Assembly: GCA_017547145.1 (NCBI GenBank)
Contig: JAFYQJ010000016.1
Coordinates: forward strand, 1-64,000
From: Paludibacteraceae bacterium
Lineage (GTDB): Bacteria > Bacteroidota > Bacteroidia > Bacteroidales > Paludibacteraceae
Direction of reading: 5' to 3'
Length of the DNA: 64,000 nucleotides
Below, piece by piece: positions 54,297 through 63,634 of this stretch. The first letter of the stretch is position 1, and the number at the start of each line of letters is the position of its first letter. The position numbers and the translations under genes are program-made. The notes beneath the pieces were generated by a model. The model worked only from the letters and a program-made list of their open reading frames with translations. It was not told the DNA's origin and searched no databases.

Positions 54297-55748
54297 ATGA
54301 TCAATACACGCAACATACAACCATTGATATTTGTGCCAAAATCAATAACTAACGTAGCTATAATGACGTACATTATTGCGTTAGTTTGTTGTTCGGTGCT
54401 TTATAGCCGACATGCGATGAATTGGTATTGGTGGCTATTTGGACTGATAGAAGTATGCGGATTTTTCTATTTTTCTAATTACTTGAGCAAAGCATGGGCA
54501 AAGGTTCGAACAAAAACATTTGAGAAGAATGTTTTTTGGACGGCATTTCTCATTCGTGCTGTAGTGATGTTGTTCCTTTATTGGTTTCATAATGAGATGA
54601 CGGGGCAACCCTTTATGTTTCATGCAGCAGATTCTATAGGTTATCATGAAGAAGCTAGATGGATGGCAGAATCGATTAGAAGCGGACATTTTAACAGTTT
54701 CTTAGCATATAAGTTTGCTGAAGGTAATGGTGTTTCCGATGCGGGCTACCCGATGTATTTGGGCTTTATTTATTTGCTGACTGACGATAGCATTATCGTG
54801 GTACGTCTATTAAAAAGCATTTGGAGTGCATTGTCATGCATATTGATATATCGTTTAGGGAAACGCAACTTTGGAGAGCATGTTGGCAGACTTGCTGCAA
54901 TTTTAATGATGCTCGAGCCACATTTCTCAATCTATGGAGGTATGCATCTTAAAGAGACTGAAATGGTTTTCGTGATGTTGCTTTTTTTGGAACGATCTGA
55001 TGCATTGTTGCGTAATCGTAATTTTAAGTTTTCTACCATATCGGTAGTCGTTGTGTTACTTGCTTCACTTTTTACATTTAGAACGGTATTGGGTTTGACG
55101 GGTGTGTTTGCTCTTGTTATGGCACTCTTGCTATCGAGCAAAAGAGTTATCAGCCTAGGAAAGCGGATTGTGTTTTTGTTGGTGTTTGGTATTACTGCAT
55201 TGTACTTTGTAGGAGGACGTATCATGAGCGAGGTTGAAACCGTTTGGGAGCGAAAAGACGACAACCAAAGTAAGCGTATGTCTGTGGTTGTACAAACACA
55301 AAGTTTAGCAAAATACGCAGGAGCGTCTGTATTTGCCCCCATGATTTTTACTATTCCTTTTCCTACCATGGTGGAAACTGAAGGACAAGAAACATCTCGT
55401 ATGTTGCATGGCGGTTTGGTAGTAAAGAACTTAATGTCGTTTTTCTGTATTTTGGCGTTGGCGTCGTTGATTTTCCCATTGTTACCGGGGCGGAATACAT
55501 GGCGGAATAATATCTTGATAGGAGTTTTTCTTATTGCCTATTTGATGATTTTGGTATTTTCGGCTTTTGCGCATGCCGATCGTTTTCACATGCCGGCATT
55601 GGCACTCGAGATGTTGTTTATGGCTTATGGAGTATCGTTATTTCGAGTTCCGAAGTTTAAGCGATGGTACAAATATTGGGTAGTTATTATGTTTATTGCT
55701 ATTATTGCATGGAATTGGTTCAAACTTGCTGGGCGAGGTTTGGCGTAA
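54297..55748 (+). CDS. GT-C-type polytopic glycosyltransferase (family 39-like)
   Basis: The 483-aa protein has about ten to twelve membrane spans. ADSIGYHEEARWMAESI near residue 111 resembles the Asp-containing first periplasmic loop of family 39/ArnT-type enzymes that use lipid-linked sugars, and GYPMYLGFIYLLT follows as in that group. It could be the glycan polymerase or a sugar-adding enzyme facing the periplasm. If it is a Wzy-type polymerase, that would suit the locus, but family 39-like is the better fit. It lies 3 bases after the GT32-like gene. Confidence 0.75.
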   Translation: MINTRNIQPLIFVPKSITNVAIMTYIIALVCCSVLYSRHAMNWYWWLFGLIEVCGFFYFSNYLSKAWAKVRTKTFEKNVFWTAFLIRAVVMLFLYWFHNEMTGQPFMFHAADSIGYHEEARWMAESIRSGHFNSFLAYKFAEGNGVSDAGYPMYLGFIYLLTDDSIIVVRLLKSIWSALSCILIYRLGKRNFGEHVGRLAAILMMLEPHFSIYGGMHLKETEMVFVMLLFLERSDALLRNRNFKFSTISVVVVLLASLFTFRTVLGLTGVFALVMALLLSSKRVISLGKRIVFLLVFGITALYFVGGRIMSEVETVWERKDDNQSKRMSVVVQTQSLAKYAGASVFAPMIFTIPFPTMVETEGQETSRMLHGGLVVKNLMSFFCILALASLIFPLLPGRNTWRNNILIGVFLIAYLMILVFSAFAHADRFHMPALALEMLFMAYGVSLFRVPKFKRWYKYWVVIMFIAIIAWNWFKLAGRGLA

Positions 55749-55764
55749 AATTTAAAAGCAAAAT

Positions 55765-56772
55765 ATGAAACGAATATTATTAATATCAAACTATAAACAA
55801 GGCATGGGAGGAATTCATGCTCAAGTGGAGATGTTGCATTCTCACCTAAATCAAGAAGAAGGAATAGCTGCATATATTTTCTCCACCAAAGGAAATACTT
55901 TAATTCGAGTATGGAAATTTTTATGTTTAATGTGTATAGTTGTTAATTATGATATTTTACATATACATGCGTGTTCTTATCGAGGAATGTTACCCGCAGT
56001 GTTAGGTATAATAGCAGGAAAATTACATCGAAAGAAGATTATTATTACATATCACGGAGGCGAGGCTAATCAATTTTTTGCTAAACACACAAAATTTGTT
56101 CGTAGATGGCTTGGAAAAGCAGATAAAGTAATTGTATTATCAGGTTTTTTAAAAGAGATTTTTAATAGATATAACATACAATCTGTAATTATCCCTAATA
56201 TTATAGAACTTCACCCTATAGTTAAACAGGAAAGCATTAATTATGTTGCTCCACGATTTATTAGCATTCGTCATTTGGAATCATTGTATAATATTCCTTG
56301 TATACTAAAAGCATATAAGAAGGTTTTAGAGCAATATCCAAATGCTTCTCTAGATATTTTGGGACAAGGTAGTTTGCGAGATCAGTTGATAAAATATGTA
56401 CAAAACAACAATTTAACAGGAGTGCGGTTTCTAGGACAAGTCCCCAATAGTGAAATATATAATTATTTAAAAAAAGCAACCATTATTCTTTCTGCTCCAA
56501 AAGCTGACAATATGCCTGTGTCGCTCTTGGAAGCAATGAATGCTGGGTTATTGGTTATATCTAGTAAAGTTGGCGGTGTACCATATATGATAGCGCATCA
56601 ACAAACGGGTTTGCTATTTGAAAGCGGAAATGTAGAGCAAATGGCAGAGCAAATGATATGGGCATTGGAACATCCCAAAGAAGTAAATGATATAATTATT
56701 AGAGCACAGCAAGATGTGCAAAAATATTCGTGGGAGAATGTGAAACAACAGTTGTTTAAGGTGTATGGCTGA
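55765..56772 (+). CDS. Family 4 glycosyltransferase
   Basis: The 335-aa GT-B enzyme opens RILLISNYKQGMGGIHAQVEML with the GGIH loop. DILHIHACSYRGMLP follows, and the C-terminal half has SIRHLESLYNI, LDILGQGSLRDQL and SAPKADNMPVSLLEAMNAGLLVISS, the E-x7-E-like donor block. It is complete. Its end overlaps the GT61 gene by 8 bases. Confidence 0.92.
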   Translation: MKRILLISNYKQGMGGIHAQVEMLHSHLNQEEGIAAYIFSTKGNTLIRVWKFLCLMCIVVNYDILHIHACSYRGMLPAVLGIIAGKLHRKKIIITYHGGEANQFFAKHTKFVRRWLGKADKVIVLSGFLKEIFNRYNIQSVIIPNIIELHPIVKQESINYVAPRFISIRHLESLYNIPCILKAYKKVLEQYPNASLDILGQGSLRDQLIKYVQNNNLTGVRFLGQVPNSEIYNYLKKATIILSAPKADNMPVSLLEAMNAGLLVISSKVGGVPYMIAHQQTGLLFESGNVEQMAEQMIWALEHPKEVNDIIIRAQQDVQKYSWENVKQQLFKVYG

Positions 56773-57808
56773 ATATTTATATTCAAAAAATAGTGATTTT
56801 ATTAAATATTTAGAACGATCATATGTATGTTCTACTGCTTTGTCAGTAAATAAAATAAGTGATTTAATAATACTACCGAATGCTGGGTTTAAATCTTTAG
56901 CTAGTAGTTGCCTCAATGAGACTGCAACATACGGTAAACAAATAAACAAAGAAGTTATTTACCTGGGGGATTTTAGCACTCAACATTATGGCAATTTCTT
57001 AATTGATTATCTGAGTAGATTATGGTATTATAATAAAGACAAAAAGATAGATTTGGTATATGTGTCAAAAAAACTATGTATAGAGAAATCTACATTTTAT
57101 ATGCATATTTTGAATTATTTACACATAGAAAAGAGTCAGATACAGCGAATAACGGAACCTACATTATTTTCAAAAGTATATGTTCCTGAAAGAAGTATGA
57201 TTCATGATAGATATATCACAGAAGAATACGCTCAGATTTACGAGAATATTTGGCAAGCGATAAAGGAAGGTAATGATGTATCTAAGATACAAACATATGA
57301 CAAAATATATGTTACTCGTCGTAAACTAAAAAAACATAAAGAAATCGGAGAATATATATTTGAAAGTTTTTTTGAAATGAATGGATTCAAAGTCATAGCA
57401 CCTGAAACATTGAGCTTTGAAGAACAGGTATGTTTATTTAGGAATGCAAGGGAAATAGCAAGTATTGAAGGAACACATGCGCATAACATTATATTCAAGG
57501 GTACCTCAAAATCGCCTTATAAGCAGATTATTTTGAGAAAGCAAAGTGAAGTTATACCAAGACAAATTCAGTTGAATCAAATAACAGAAGGAGAAGTAAT
57601 ATGGATTGATATATATAGTGAACCGTTTAAAGGTTTTCCAATATCACACGATCGAGGTCCATTCCTTCTGAAATGGAATGAACAAATAGAACACTTTGCA
57701 AAAGATTACAATATGGTTCTTCCTCGACTAAAAAGAATTTATGCACTTCCAAATATAATCGAATACACGTGTAAATGTATTGGGTATTGGGTATTGGCTA
57801 AAGCATAA
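56765..57808 (+). CDS. Family 61 glycosyltransferase
   Basis: The 347-aa protein resembles the DUF563/GT61 family. The first 150 residues (FGDFSTQHYGNFLIDYLSRLWY-like) form one half, and RRKLKKHKEIGEYIF, then EEQVCLFRNAREIASIEGTHAHNIIF form the conserved GT61 end with its Glu-Gly-Thr-His. Such enzymes add xylose or GlcNAc in eukaryotes, with unknown donors in bacteria. It overlaps the upstream GT4 gene and precedes a CapK-like gene. Confidence 0.85.
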   Translation: MAEYLYSKNSDFIKYLERSYVCSTALSVNKISDLIILPNAGFKSLASSCLNETATYGKQINKEVIYLGDFSTQHYGNFLIDYLSRLWYYNKDKKIDLVYVSKKLCIEKSTFYMHILNYLHIEKSQIQRITEPTLFSKVYVPERSMIHDRYITEEYAQIYENIWQAIKEGNDVSKIQTYDKIYVTRRKLKKHKEIGEYIFESFFEMNGFKVIAPETLSFEEQVCLFRNAREIASIEGTHAHNIIFKGTSKSPYKQIILRKQSEVIPRQIQLNQITEGEVIWIDIYSEPFKGFPISHDRGPFLLKWNEQIEHFAKDYNMVLPRLKRIYALPNIIEYTCKCIGYWVLAKA

Positions 57809-57841
57809 TTTAAAACAAATGTACATTAGAATAAAACAGAA

Positions 57842-59170
57842 ATGAATGTTCGTAAATTGAAAGAAAAAATCTTGTTGCAAGTAATCTTTCCCACGGCAGA
57901 TTTTGTAATGGGAACTTGTGCTATGAAGTGGTATAAGAAGATTAAGCATCTCAATACATTATCTTCAGAAGAAATCCAAAAATGGCAATTATCACAATTG
58001 TCATTACTGCTTGATCATGCATATAACAATACGGTATATTATAAAGAAGTGTTTGATTCGCTAAATCTAAAACCCAATGATATAAAGTCATTTGATGATT
58101 TAAAGAAGTTGCCGGTATTAACACGTGATATTATAAAGGAGCGATTTAATGATATCGTACCTAAAAATATCAAATCTATCAAACATAGATATAGTCATAC
58201 AGGTGGTTCGACTGGCGAACCCATGAAATATATATGTGACGAAAATACGTGGGGATTTGTAACGGCTATGAAAATTCATTCATGGCAAACTACTGGATAC
58301 TATTATGGCGACTTATTTATGTCCTTAGGTAGTTCGTCTCTTTTTCCCGTAAACAAGAAGAGTCTCGTACACGAAATATATTTCAAACTTCGAAATACTA
58401 TTCCATTGAATGGTATGAATATGGATGATGCAATTTGTGCTAAATATGTAGAAATAGCCAAACGACATAAGGTTAAATATATCTATGGTTATGCTACAGC
58501 TATCTATTTGCTAGCAAAGTATTGCAGCAAAAATAACGTAACAATTGATCTTAACGTGGCTTATACTACAGCGGAAAAATTGCATCCACACTATCGTAAA
58601 ATGATTAGTGAAACATTTAATTGTAAGGTAATGGACTGCTACGGAAGTAAAGATGGTGGAGTGACTGCATATGAAGTGCATCCTGGGTATTATCATGTAG
58701 GATATGCATCCCATTTTGAAGTAGCAAATGAATATGGAAACTTGCAAACACTATATTCTACCAACCTTATAGATTATGCATTCCCTACTATTCGATACGC
58801 TAATGGTGATGAGGTGATAATGCATGCTCCTTTAGAAAGTGAGTATAATGGTCAGTTGATGAAAGAGGTCGTTGGACGTACTTCAGATGTGGTGGAACTC
58901 GCTAATGGAAATCGTTTGACAACATCAGGTTTTAATAGTCTTTTTAGAACTTTCAATGTGGAAGCATTTCGCATTAGGAAAGTAGCAAACAATAAGGTGT
59001 TGGTGCAAATCAAAAAAAGAGATAACTATACCGATAGTGAGCATGAATTATTATATTCTACAATCACCAAATATGTAGGCGAACAAACTATTTTGGAATT
59101 TGAGTATGTAGAAGAATTTCAACCACTCAAAAATGGTAAACGAAGTTTCTTGATGAATGATGAAGCATGA
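57842..59170 (+). CDS. Phenylacetate-CoA-ligase-like (CapK family) adenylating enzyme
   Basis: The 442-aa protein belongs to the ANL superfamily branch that includes CapK. YSHTGGSTGEP (118-128) is the phosphate-binding loop. DCYGSKDGG near residue 265 and ATAIYLL-type core strands complete the nucleotide site. The hinge region with VVGRTSDVVELANG is intact. CapK-like proteins recur in polysaccharide clusters, probably activating a carboxylic acid to be attached to the glycan. The substrate is unknown. It is followed by a FemAB-like gene. Confidence 0.88.
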   Translation: MNVRKLKEKILLQVIFPTADFVMGTCAMKWYKKIKHLNTLSSEEIQKWQLSQLSLLLDHAYNNTVYYKEVFDSLNLKPNDIKSFDDLKKLPVLTRDIIKERFNDIVPKNIKSIKHRYSHTGGSTGEPMKYICDENTWGFVTAMKIHSWQTTGYYYGDLFMSLGSSSLFPVNKKSLVHEIYFKLRNTIPLNGMNMDDAICAKYVEIAKRHKVKYIYGYATAIYLLAKYCSKNNVTIDLNVAYTTAEKLHPHYRKMISETFNCKVMDCYGSKDGGVTAYEVHPGYYHVGYASHFEVANEYGNLQTLYSTNLIDYAFPTIRYANGDEVIMHAPLESEYNGQLMKEVVGRTSDVVELANGNRLTTSGFNSLFRTFNVEAFRIRKVANNKVLVQIKKRDNYTDSEHELLYSTITKYVGEQTILEFEYVEEFQPLKNGKRSFLMNDEA

Positions 59171-59182
59171 ATTGATTAGCAC

Positions 59183-60250
59183 ATGATAAACCTGCTGAAA
59201 TATAACGACATAGACCAACAGCAATGGCAAACTTTGGCGAATGACTCGCCAACAGCTACGTGGTTTCAAACACCAGAGGCATATCAGTTTTATGCATCCG
59301 TATCTGCAGAAATATTGCCTTTTGCCATCGGGGTAGTCGAAAACGAAAAGTTGATGGGAGTCGTAATGGGGTATGTAACAAAAGAATGCAATAACTGGAA
59401 ACAGTTTTTTACACGTCGTGCTATCATCATTGGCGGTCCACTGCTGAATGAGAATATTAGCGAAATGGCATTAAGCAAGTTGCTTTGTGCTGTAAAATCT
59501 CAATTCAACAACAAGCAAATGCCATTCTTGCAAAAACCTATCTACGTTGAAATGCGTAATTTTCACGACTATAGTCGTTGGCAACCTATTTTTGAGCAAT
59601 GTGGTTTTAGTTATCAATCACATTTGGACATTCATGTGCTTTGCAATGAAACTCACAAAATGAGTGAGCAACGCCAACGTCAAGTGAAAAAAGCGATAAA
59701 AAATGGAGTTGTAATAAAAGAGGCTACTTCCGAAAAAGAGATTAAAGATTGGTATAAGATTCTCAAAAATCTATATGCTGAAAAAATTCGCACACCGCTG
59801 TTTTCAGAAGAATTTTTCTTGCAGTTTTATCGACAAAAAGTAGGAAAATATTTGTTAGTAAAATTTCAGGAAAAGGTAATTGGTGGAATGATGTGTCCAA
59901 TTCTTAATAACAGCTCTATCTATGAATGGTATGTTTGCGGGTTGGATGAGGAGTATAAAGAACAGTATCCGTCTGTGATGGCAACTTATGCTGCCATTGA
60001 ACATGCCAAGAAAAACAAAATCGAAATGTTTGATTTTATGGGAGCTGGCAAACCAAATATCCCTTATGGCGTACGAGATTTTAAGATGGAGTTTGGCGGA
60101 AAATTAGTAGAATATGGGCGATCTCTTTATATTCGTAATCCGTTTCTCTATGAAATAGGAAAGTTAGGTGTGAAATTCTTAAAAAAAAATAAAATACATG
60201 GCAAAAAATCATCGAACATTAAAGAATATTTTGCGAGGTATATTCAATAG
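59183..60250 (+). CDS. FemAB/FemX-like aminoacyl or acyl transferase
   Basis: The 355-aa protein has the double GNAT fold of the lipid II:glycine glycyltransferase family. [14 protein letters not shown] and the late [32 protein letters not shown] and [25 protein letters not shown] are conserved. Such enzymes use an aminoacyl-tRNA or an activated acyl group as donor. Next to a CapK-like adenylating enzyme, it may attach the activated acid to a sugar. Its 3' end overlaps the next acetyltransferase gene by 53 bases. Confidence 0.85.
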   Translation: MINLLKYNDIDQQQWQTLANDSPTATWFQTPEAYQFYASVSAEILPFAIGVVENEKLMGVVMGYVTKECNNWKQFFTRRAIIIGGPLLNENISEMALSKLLCAVKSQFNNKQMPFLQKPIYVEMRNFHDYSRWQPIFEQCGFSYQSHLDIHVLCNETHKMSEQRQRQVKKAIKNGVVIKEATSEKEIKDWYKILKNLYAEKIRTPLFSEEFFLQFYRQKVGKYLLVKFQEKVIGGMMCPILNNSSIYEWYVCGLDEEYKEQYPSVMATYAAIEHAKKNKIEMFDFMGAGKPNIPYGVRDFKMEFGGKLVEYGRSLYIRNPFLYEIGKLGVKFLKKNKIHGKKSSNIKEYFARYIQ

Positions 60251-60677
60251 AATATGTTTAGCATTAGCAAGAAATTTATTTCCTGCACAATTGCGCATGC
60301 CATTTTATCGAGCAACAGGTATGAAAATTGGTAAAGGGACAAAAATAGCAGCTACGGTTGATGTCGACCAATCAGCACCCGAATTGATAACAATTGGCGA
60401 AAACGTGTGGATAACTCGTGGGGTAATGTTACTTTGTCATCAACGTAATTTAGCGGAATATGAAGTTGGTAAACCTGTAATGGAATGTGAGTTAAAATAT
60501 CAACCCATAGTTATAAAAGATGGAGCACATATAGGTATAGGAGCTATTGTTATGCCAGGAGTAACCATTGGAGAGGGGGCTATAATAGGTGCGGGCAGTG
60601 TAGTGACTCGCGACATTCCAGCTTATTGCGTTGCCGTAGGAGCACCAGCTAGAGTAATAAAAACTTTTGAAAATTAG
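60198..60677 (+). CDS. Hexapeptide-repeat acetyltransferase (WcaF/maa-like)
   Basis: The 159-aa protein is a left-handed beta-helix acetyltransferase. [17 protein letters not shown] carries the probable catalytic His, and [46 protein letters not shown] closes the helix. It is shorter than the two other hexapeptide enzymes in the locus. It overlaps the FemAB-like gene by 53 bases in another frame; the residues at its start are plausible, with an alternative start not visible. Confidence 0.85.
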   Translation: MAKNHRTLKNILRGIFNRICLALARNLFPAQLRMPFYRATGMKIGKGTKIAATVDVDQSAPELITIGENVWITRGVMLLCHQRNLAEYEVGKPVMECELKYQPIVIKDGAHIGIGAIVMPGVTIGEGAIIGAGSVVTRDIPAYCVAVGAPARVIKTFEN

Positions 60678-60690
60678 GAGAATTTTAATC

Positions 60691-61695
60691 ATGAGAATTT
60701 GGATTGATATTACGAATACTCCTCACGTAAATACGTTGATGCCTATCATTCGTCATCTTGAAAGGCAAGGTCATCATTTGATTTTTACGGCTCGAGATTT
60801 CTCAGAGACTTTACCTCTACTTGCAAAACATAATATAAAACCTATAGTTTATGGGAAATATAAGGGTAAAAGTAGAGTTAAAAAAGTATGTGGATTGTTG
60901 CAACGCATGTGGATGTTGCTGTTTAAGTTACCTCAATTTGATTTGGCTCTCTCGTTAGGGGGGAATTACACTTCGGCAATTGCATGGTTGCGGCGAAAAA
61001 GGTCGATTGTTTTTTCTGACAACGACATTTCATTTAAGTTCTTTTCATTTGCAATGGGTAGCTACTTTATCTTCCCATTCTATTTCAAATACCAAAAAAT
61101 TCAAAAAAGATATCGAATAAAAGATAGTCAAATACGCACTTTCCAAGGATTTAAGGAAGACATCTATATTGCTAATTTTGAGCCAGATATGGATTTTATA
61201 AAACAACTTCCATTTAAGGATTTCATCACTATTCGTCCGGAAAATCTAAAAGCATCGTACGTCCCAAAAGATAGCACCACTATTGTTCCTGCTTTATTCG
61301 AGGTTTTTAAGGATGAAAACATTCTTTTTCTACCTCGCTATGAAGAAGAGAAAAAGATGGCAGAAGGATATTCAAACATTTGGTATCCCGAATCTCCATT
61401 ATCAGGTTTAGATGTATGTTACTATACAAAAGCAATGCTTACAGGAGCTGGAACTTTTGCTCGTGAAGCAGCGTTGCTCGGCGTGCCTGCAGTAAGTTTT
61501 TTTCCATCGGAAGTATTCTTAACCGTAGATGAAGTGATGCAAGAAATGGGTATCGAATTTAAGTCGCGCAATGCTCAAGAGATAAAAAGTTATGTAAACA
61601 AAGCCGAAAAGAAAACCGCTTCTACAGTTCGTAGTAAAGTGGTATTGAGAGAGGTGTTGAACATCATTGACAACATTATTAAAGAAAATAGTTAA
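60691..61695 (+). CDS. DUF354 family protein (GT-B-like)
   Basis: The 334-aa protein starts at the ATG at 60691, preceded by AGGAG at 60677-60681. RIWIDITNTPHVNTLMPIIRHLERQGH and FTARDFSETLPLL are the DUF354 opening, found in archaea and bacteria near UDP-sugar epimerases. The C-terminal LTGAGTFAREAALLGVPAVSF resembles the nucleotide-sugar block of GT-B and 2-epimerase folds. No reaction is assigned. The next gene, a UDP-GlcNAc 2-epimerase, is its frequent neighbour. Confidence 0.85.
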   Translation: MRIWIDITNTPHVNTLMPIIRHLERQGHHLIFTARDFSETLPLLAKHNIKPIVYGKYKGKSRVKKVCGLLQRMWMLLFKLPQFDLALSLGGNYTSAIAWLRRKRSIVFSDNDISFKFFSFAMGSYFIFPFYFKYQKIQKRYRIKDSQIRTFQGFKEDIYIANFEPDMDFIKQLPFKDFITIRPENLKASYVPKDSTTIVPALFEVFKDENILFLPRYEEEKKMAEGYSNIWYPESPLSGLDVCYYTKAMLTGAGTFAREAALLGVPAVSFFPSEVFLTVDEVMQEMGIEFKSRNAQEIKSYVNKAEKKTASTVRSKVVLREVLNIIDNIIKENS

Positions 61696-61700
61696 TTCCT

Positions 61701-61708
61701 TATTTTTG
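61701..61708 (+). promoter_or_regulatory. TAnnTTTG -7 box before wecB
   Basis: TATTTTTG, 19 bases before the wecB ATG, suggests an internal promoter for the end of the locus. Confidence 0.5.
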
Positions 61709-61727
61709 TAACAAATAACGAAAAAAT

Positions 61728-62840
61728 ATGCTTATCACACTTATTGCAGGAGCACGACCAAATTTTATGAAAATTGCACCTCTTATTAAGGCTATTCAAA
61801 AAGCCAATAGTGAGGGGAAAGACATACATTATCGATTAGTACATACAGGTCAACATTACGACAGAAACATGTCCGATACTTTTTTTAGTGAATTGGGCAT
61901 TCCAATGCCAGATGTTAACCTTGGTTGTGGAGGAGGAACACAAGCCGAACAGACTGCAGCTATTATGGTAGCTTTTGAAAAAGAGTTGCAACAACATCCG
62001 TCTGATCTTGTGCTTGTAGTTGGTGATGTAACGAGTACAATGGCATGTTCAATAGTTGCAAAAAAATTAAACACGAAAGTTACGCACGTTGAAGCAGGAA
62101 TCCGTAGTTGGGATTTAACAATGCCTGAAGAAATCAACCGCATGGTGACCGATTGTTTGGCGGATTTCTATTTTACAACATCGGAAGTTGCCAATCAGAA
62201 TTTGCGTCAGATGGGAGTTTCTGAAAGTCGTATTCACTTCGTGGGCAATGTGATGATAGATACTTTACTTGCTAATAAAAATCGATTTAAGCGTCCAAAA
62301 ATTTACGATGAATTGCAACTAAAGGAAAAGGAATATATTGTTCTAACGATGCACCGTCCTGCAAATGTCGATGAGGAGCAGCATCTAAAAGCACTTATGG
62401 AGCAAATCATTATCAACGTGCATAATCTTCCAATCATATTCCCTATTCATCCTCGTACAGCAAAAATTTTCTACCATCTGTGGGGCAACGAAGAGCAACT
62501 TAAAACTATTTTTCCAAATTTACACATTGTGGAACCAATGGGATATTTGGAGTTCAATTATCTTGTAGAACATTCGAAGGCCGTTATTACAGACTCTGGT
62601 GGTATTACCGAGGAAACTACCGTAATGGGTATTCCATGTATCACTCTCCGTGATAATACCGAACGCCCCGAAACTTGTACCATTGGAACCAACGAACTCA
62701 TTGGTACTAATCCCAAGAACATAAAACCCGCTTTGGATAAATTATTTGCTGGAGAATGGAAAAAAGGAGCAATCCCTCCACTATGGGATGGCAATGCTGC
62801 TAAGCGCATAATAGAAGTATTAGTTAGCCAAAATTGTTAA
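61728..62840 (+). CDS. wecB: UDP-N-acetylglucosamine 2-epimerase (non-hydrolysing)
   Basis: WecB interconverts UDP-GlcNAc and UDP-ManNAc. The 370-aa protein has all family motifs: GARPNFMKIAPL (8-19), HTGQHYDRNMSD, VVGDVTST with Asp100, HVEAGIRS with Glu122, MPEEINR and DSGGITEETTVMG late in the protein. All are intact. It points to ManNAc or ManNAcA in the glycan, which often accompanies Fuc4N. Confidence 0.95.
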   Translation: MLITLIAGARPNFMKIAPLIKAIQKANSEGKDIHYRLVHTGQHYDRNMSDTFFSELGIPMPDVNLGCGGGTQAEQTAAIMVAFEKELQQHPSDLVLVVGDVTSTMACSIVAKKLNTKVTHVEAGIRSWDLTMPEEINRMVTDCLADFYFTTSEVANQNLRQMGVSESRIHFVGNVMIDTLLANKNRFKRPKIYDELQLKEKEYIVLTMHRPANVDEEQHLKALMEQIIINVHNLPIIFPIHPRTAKIFYHLWGNEEQLKTIFPNLHIVEPMGYLEFNYLVEHSKAVITDSGGITEETTVMGIPCITLRDNTERPETCTIGTNELIGTNPKNIKPALDKLFAGEWKKGAIPPLWDGNAAKRIIEVLVSQNC

Positions 62841-62843
62841 GTG

Positions 62844-63605
62844 ATGGATTTTACATTGAAAAAATATAAAGAGCTGTTGCTAACTCTACAAAAAGCTGAG
62901 TTTGAATTTCTTACATTCGAACAATATTGCATAGAAAAGCAACATGCAGAAAAAAAGCAAGTTATATTACGTCACGATGTAGATTTATTACCAAAAAATT
63001 CCCTACAATTTGCTCAAATAGAACATGATTTAGGCATTAAATCTACCTATTATTTTCGGATAGTTTCAAGTAGTAATAACCCTAAAATCATCAAACAAAT
63101 TGCTGCTTTAGGACACGAAATCGGTTATCATTACGAAGATTTAACCATTTGTAAAGGTAATCGACAAAAAGCTCTTTGTTGTTTCAAAACAAACTTAAAC
63201 TATTTTCGTCAATTTTATCCTATCAAAACTATATGTATGCATGGCTCTCCACGTAGTAAATGGGACAACAAGGCTATTTGGGAAGATTTTGATTACAAAC
63301 AATTTAGAATAATAGGTGAACCTTATTTTGACACGGATTTTAATACCATTTTTTACTTAACCGATACAGGACGTTGTTGGGATGGTGATAAGTTTAGCAT
63401 TAGAGATAAAGTTAAAAGCCCTTTTTTAGAAAAATTTCATACAACTTCGGAACTTATATCTGCAATTAAAAACAATGCTATTCCTTCTAAAATACTAATA
63501 ACAACACATCCACAACGTTGGAGTAACAATTTAATAGAGTGGTGTATTGAGTATTGTTCACAAAACTTAAAAAATTTGATTAAAAGACTTCTTATTAAAC
63601 AATAA
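62844..63605 (+). CDS. Polysaccharide deacetylase-like protein
   Basis: The 253-aa protein has a NodB-like metal site: RHDVDLLPKNS (near residue 41) and IGYHYEDL give the Asp and His ligands, and ICMHGSPRSKW is a third conserved block. No signal peptide is present, so it would act in the cytosol on lipid-linked or nucleotide-linked sugars. A GTG 3 bases before this ATG is an alternative start. It follows wecB by 3 bases. Confidence 0.75.
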   Translation: MDFTLKKYKELLLTLQKAEFEFLTFEQYCIEKQHAEKKQVILRHDVDLLPKNSLQFAQIEHDLGIKSTYYFRIVSSSNNPKIIKQIAALGHEIGYHYEDLTICKGNRQKALCCFKTNLNYFRQFYPIKTICMHGSPRSKWDNKAIWEDFDYKQFRIIGEPYFDTDFNTIFYLTDTGRCWDGDKFSIRDKVKSPFLEKFHTTSELISAIKNNAIPSKILITTHPQRWSNNLIEWCIEYCSQNLKNLIKRLLIKQ

Positions 63606-63609
63606 TTAT

Positions 63610-63617
63610 TATTTTTG
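63610..63617 (+). promoter_or_regulatory. TAnnTTTG -7 box before the last gene
   Basis: TATTTTTG lies 17 bases before the ATG of the sugar-transferase-like gene. Confidence 0.45.
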
Positions 63618-63634
63618 TTTAAATAAGAAACTTA

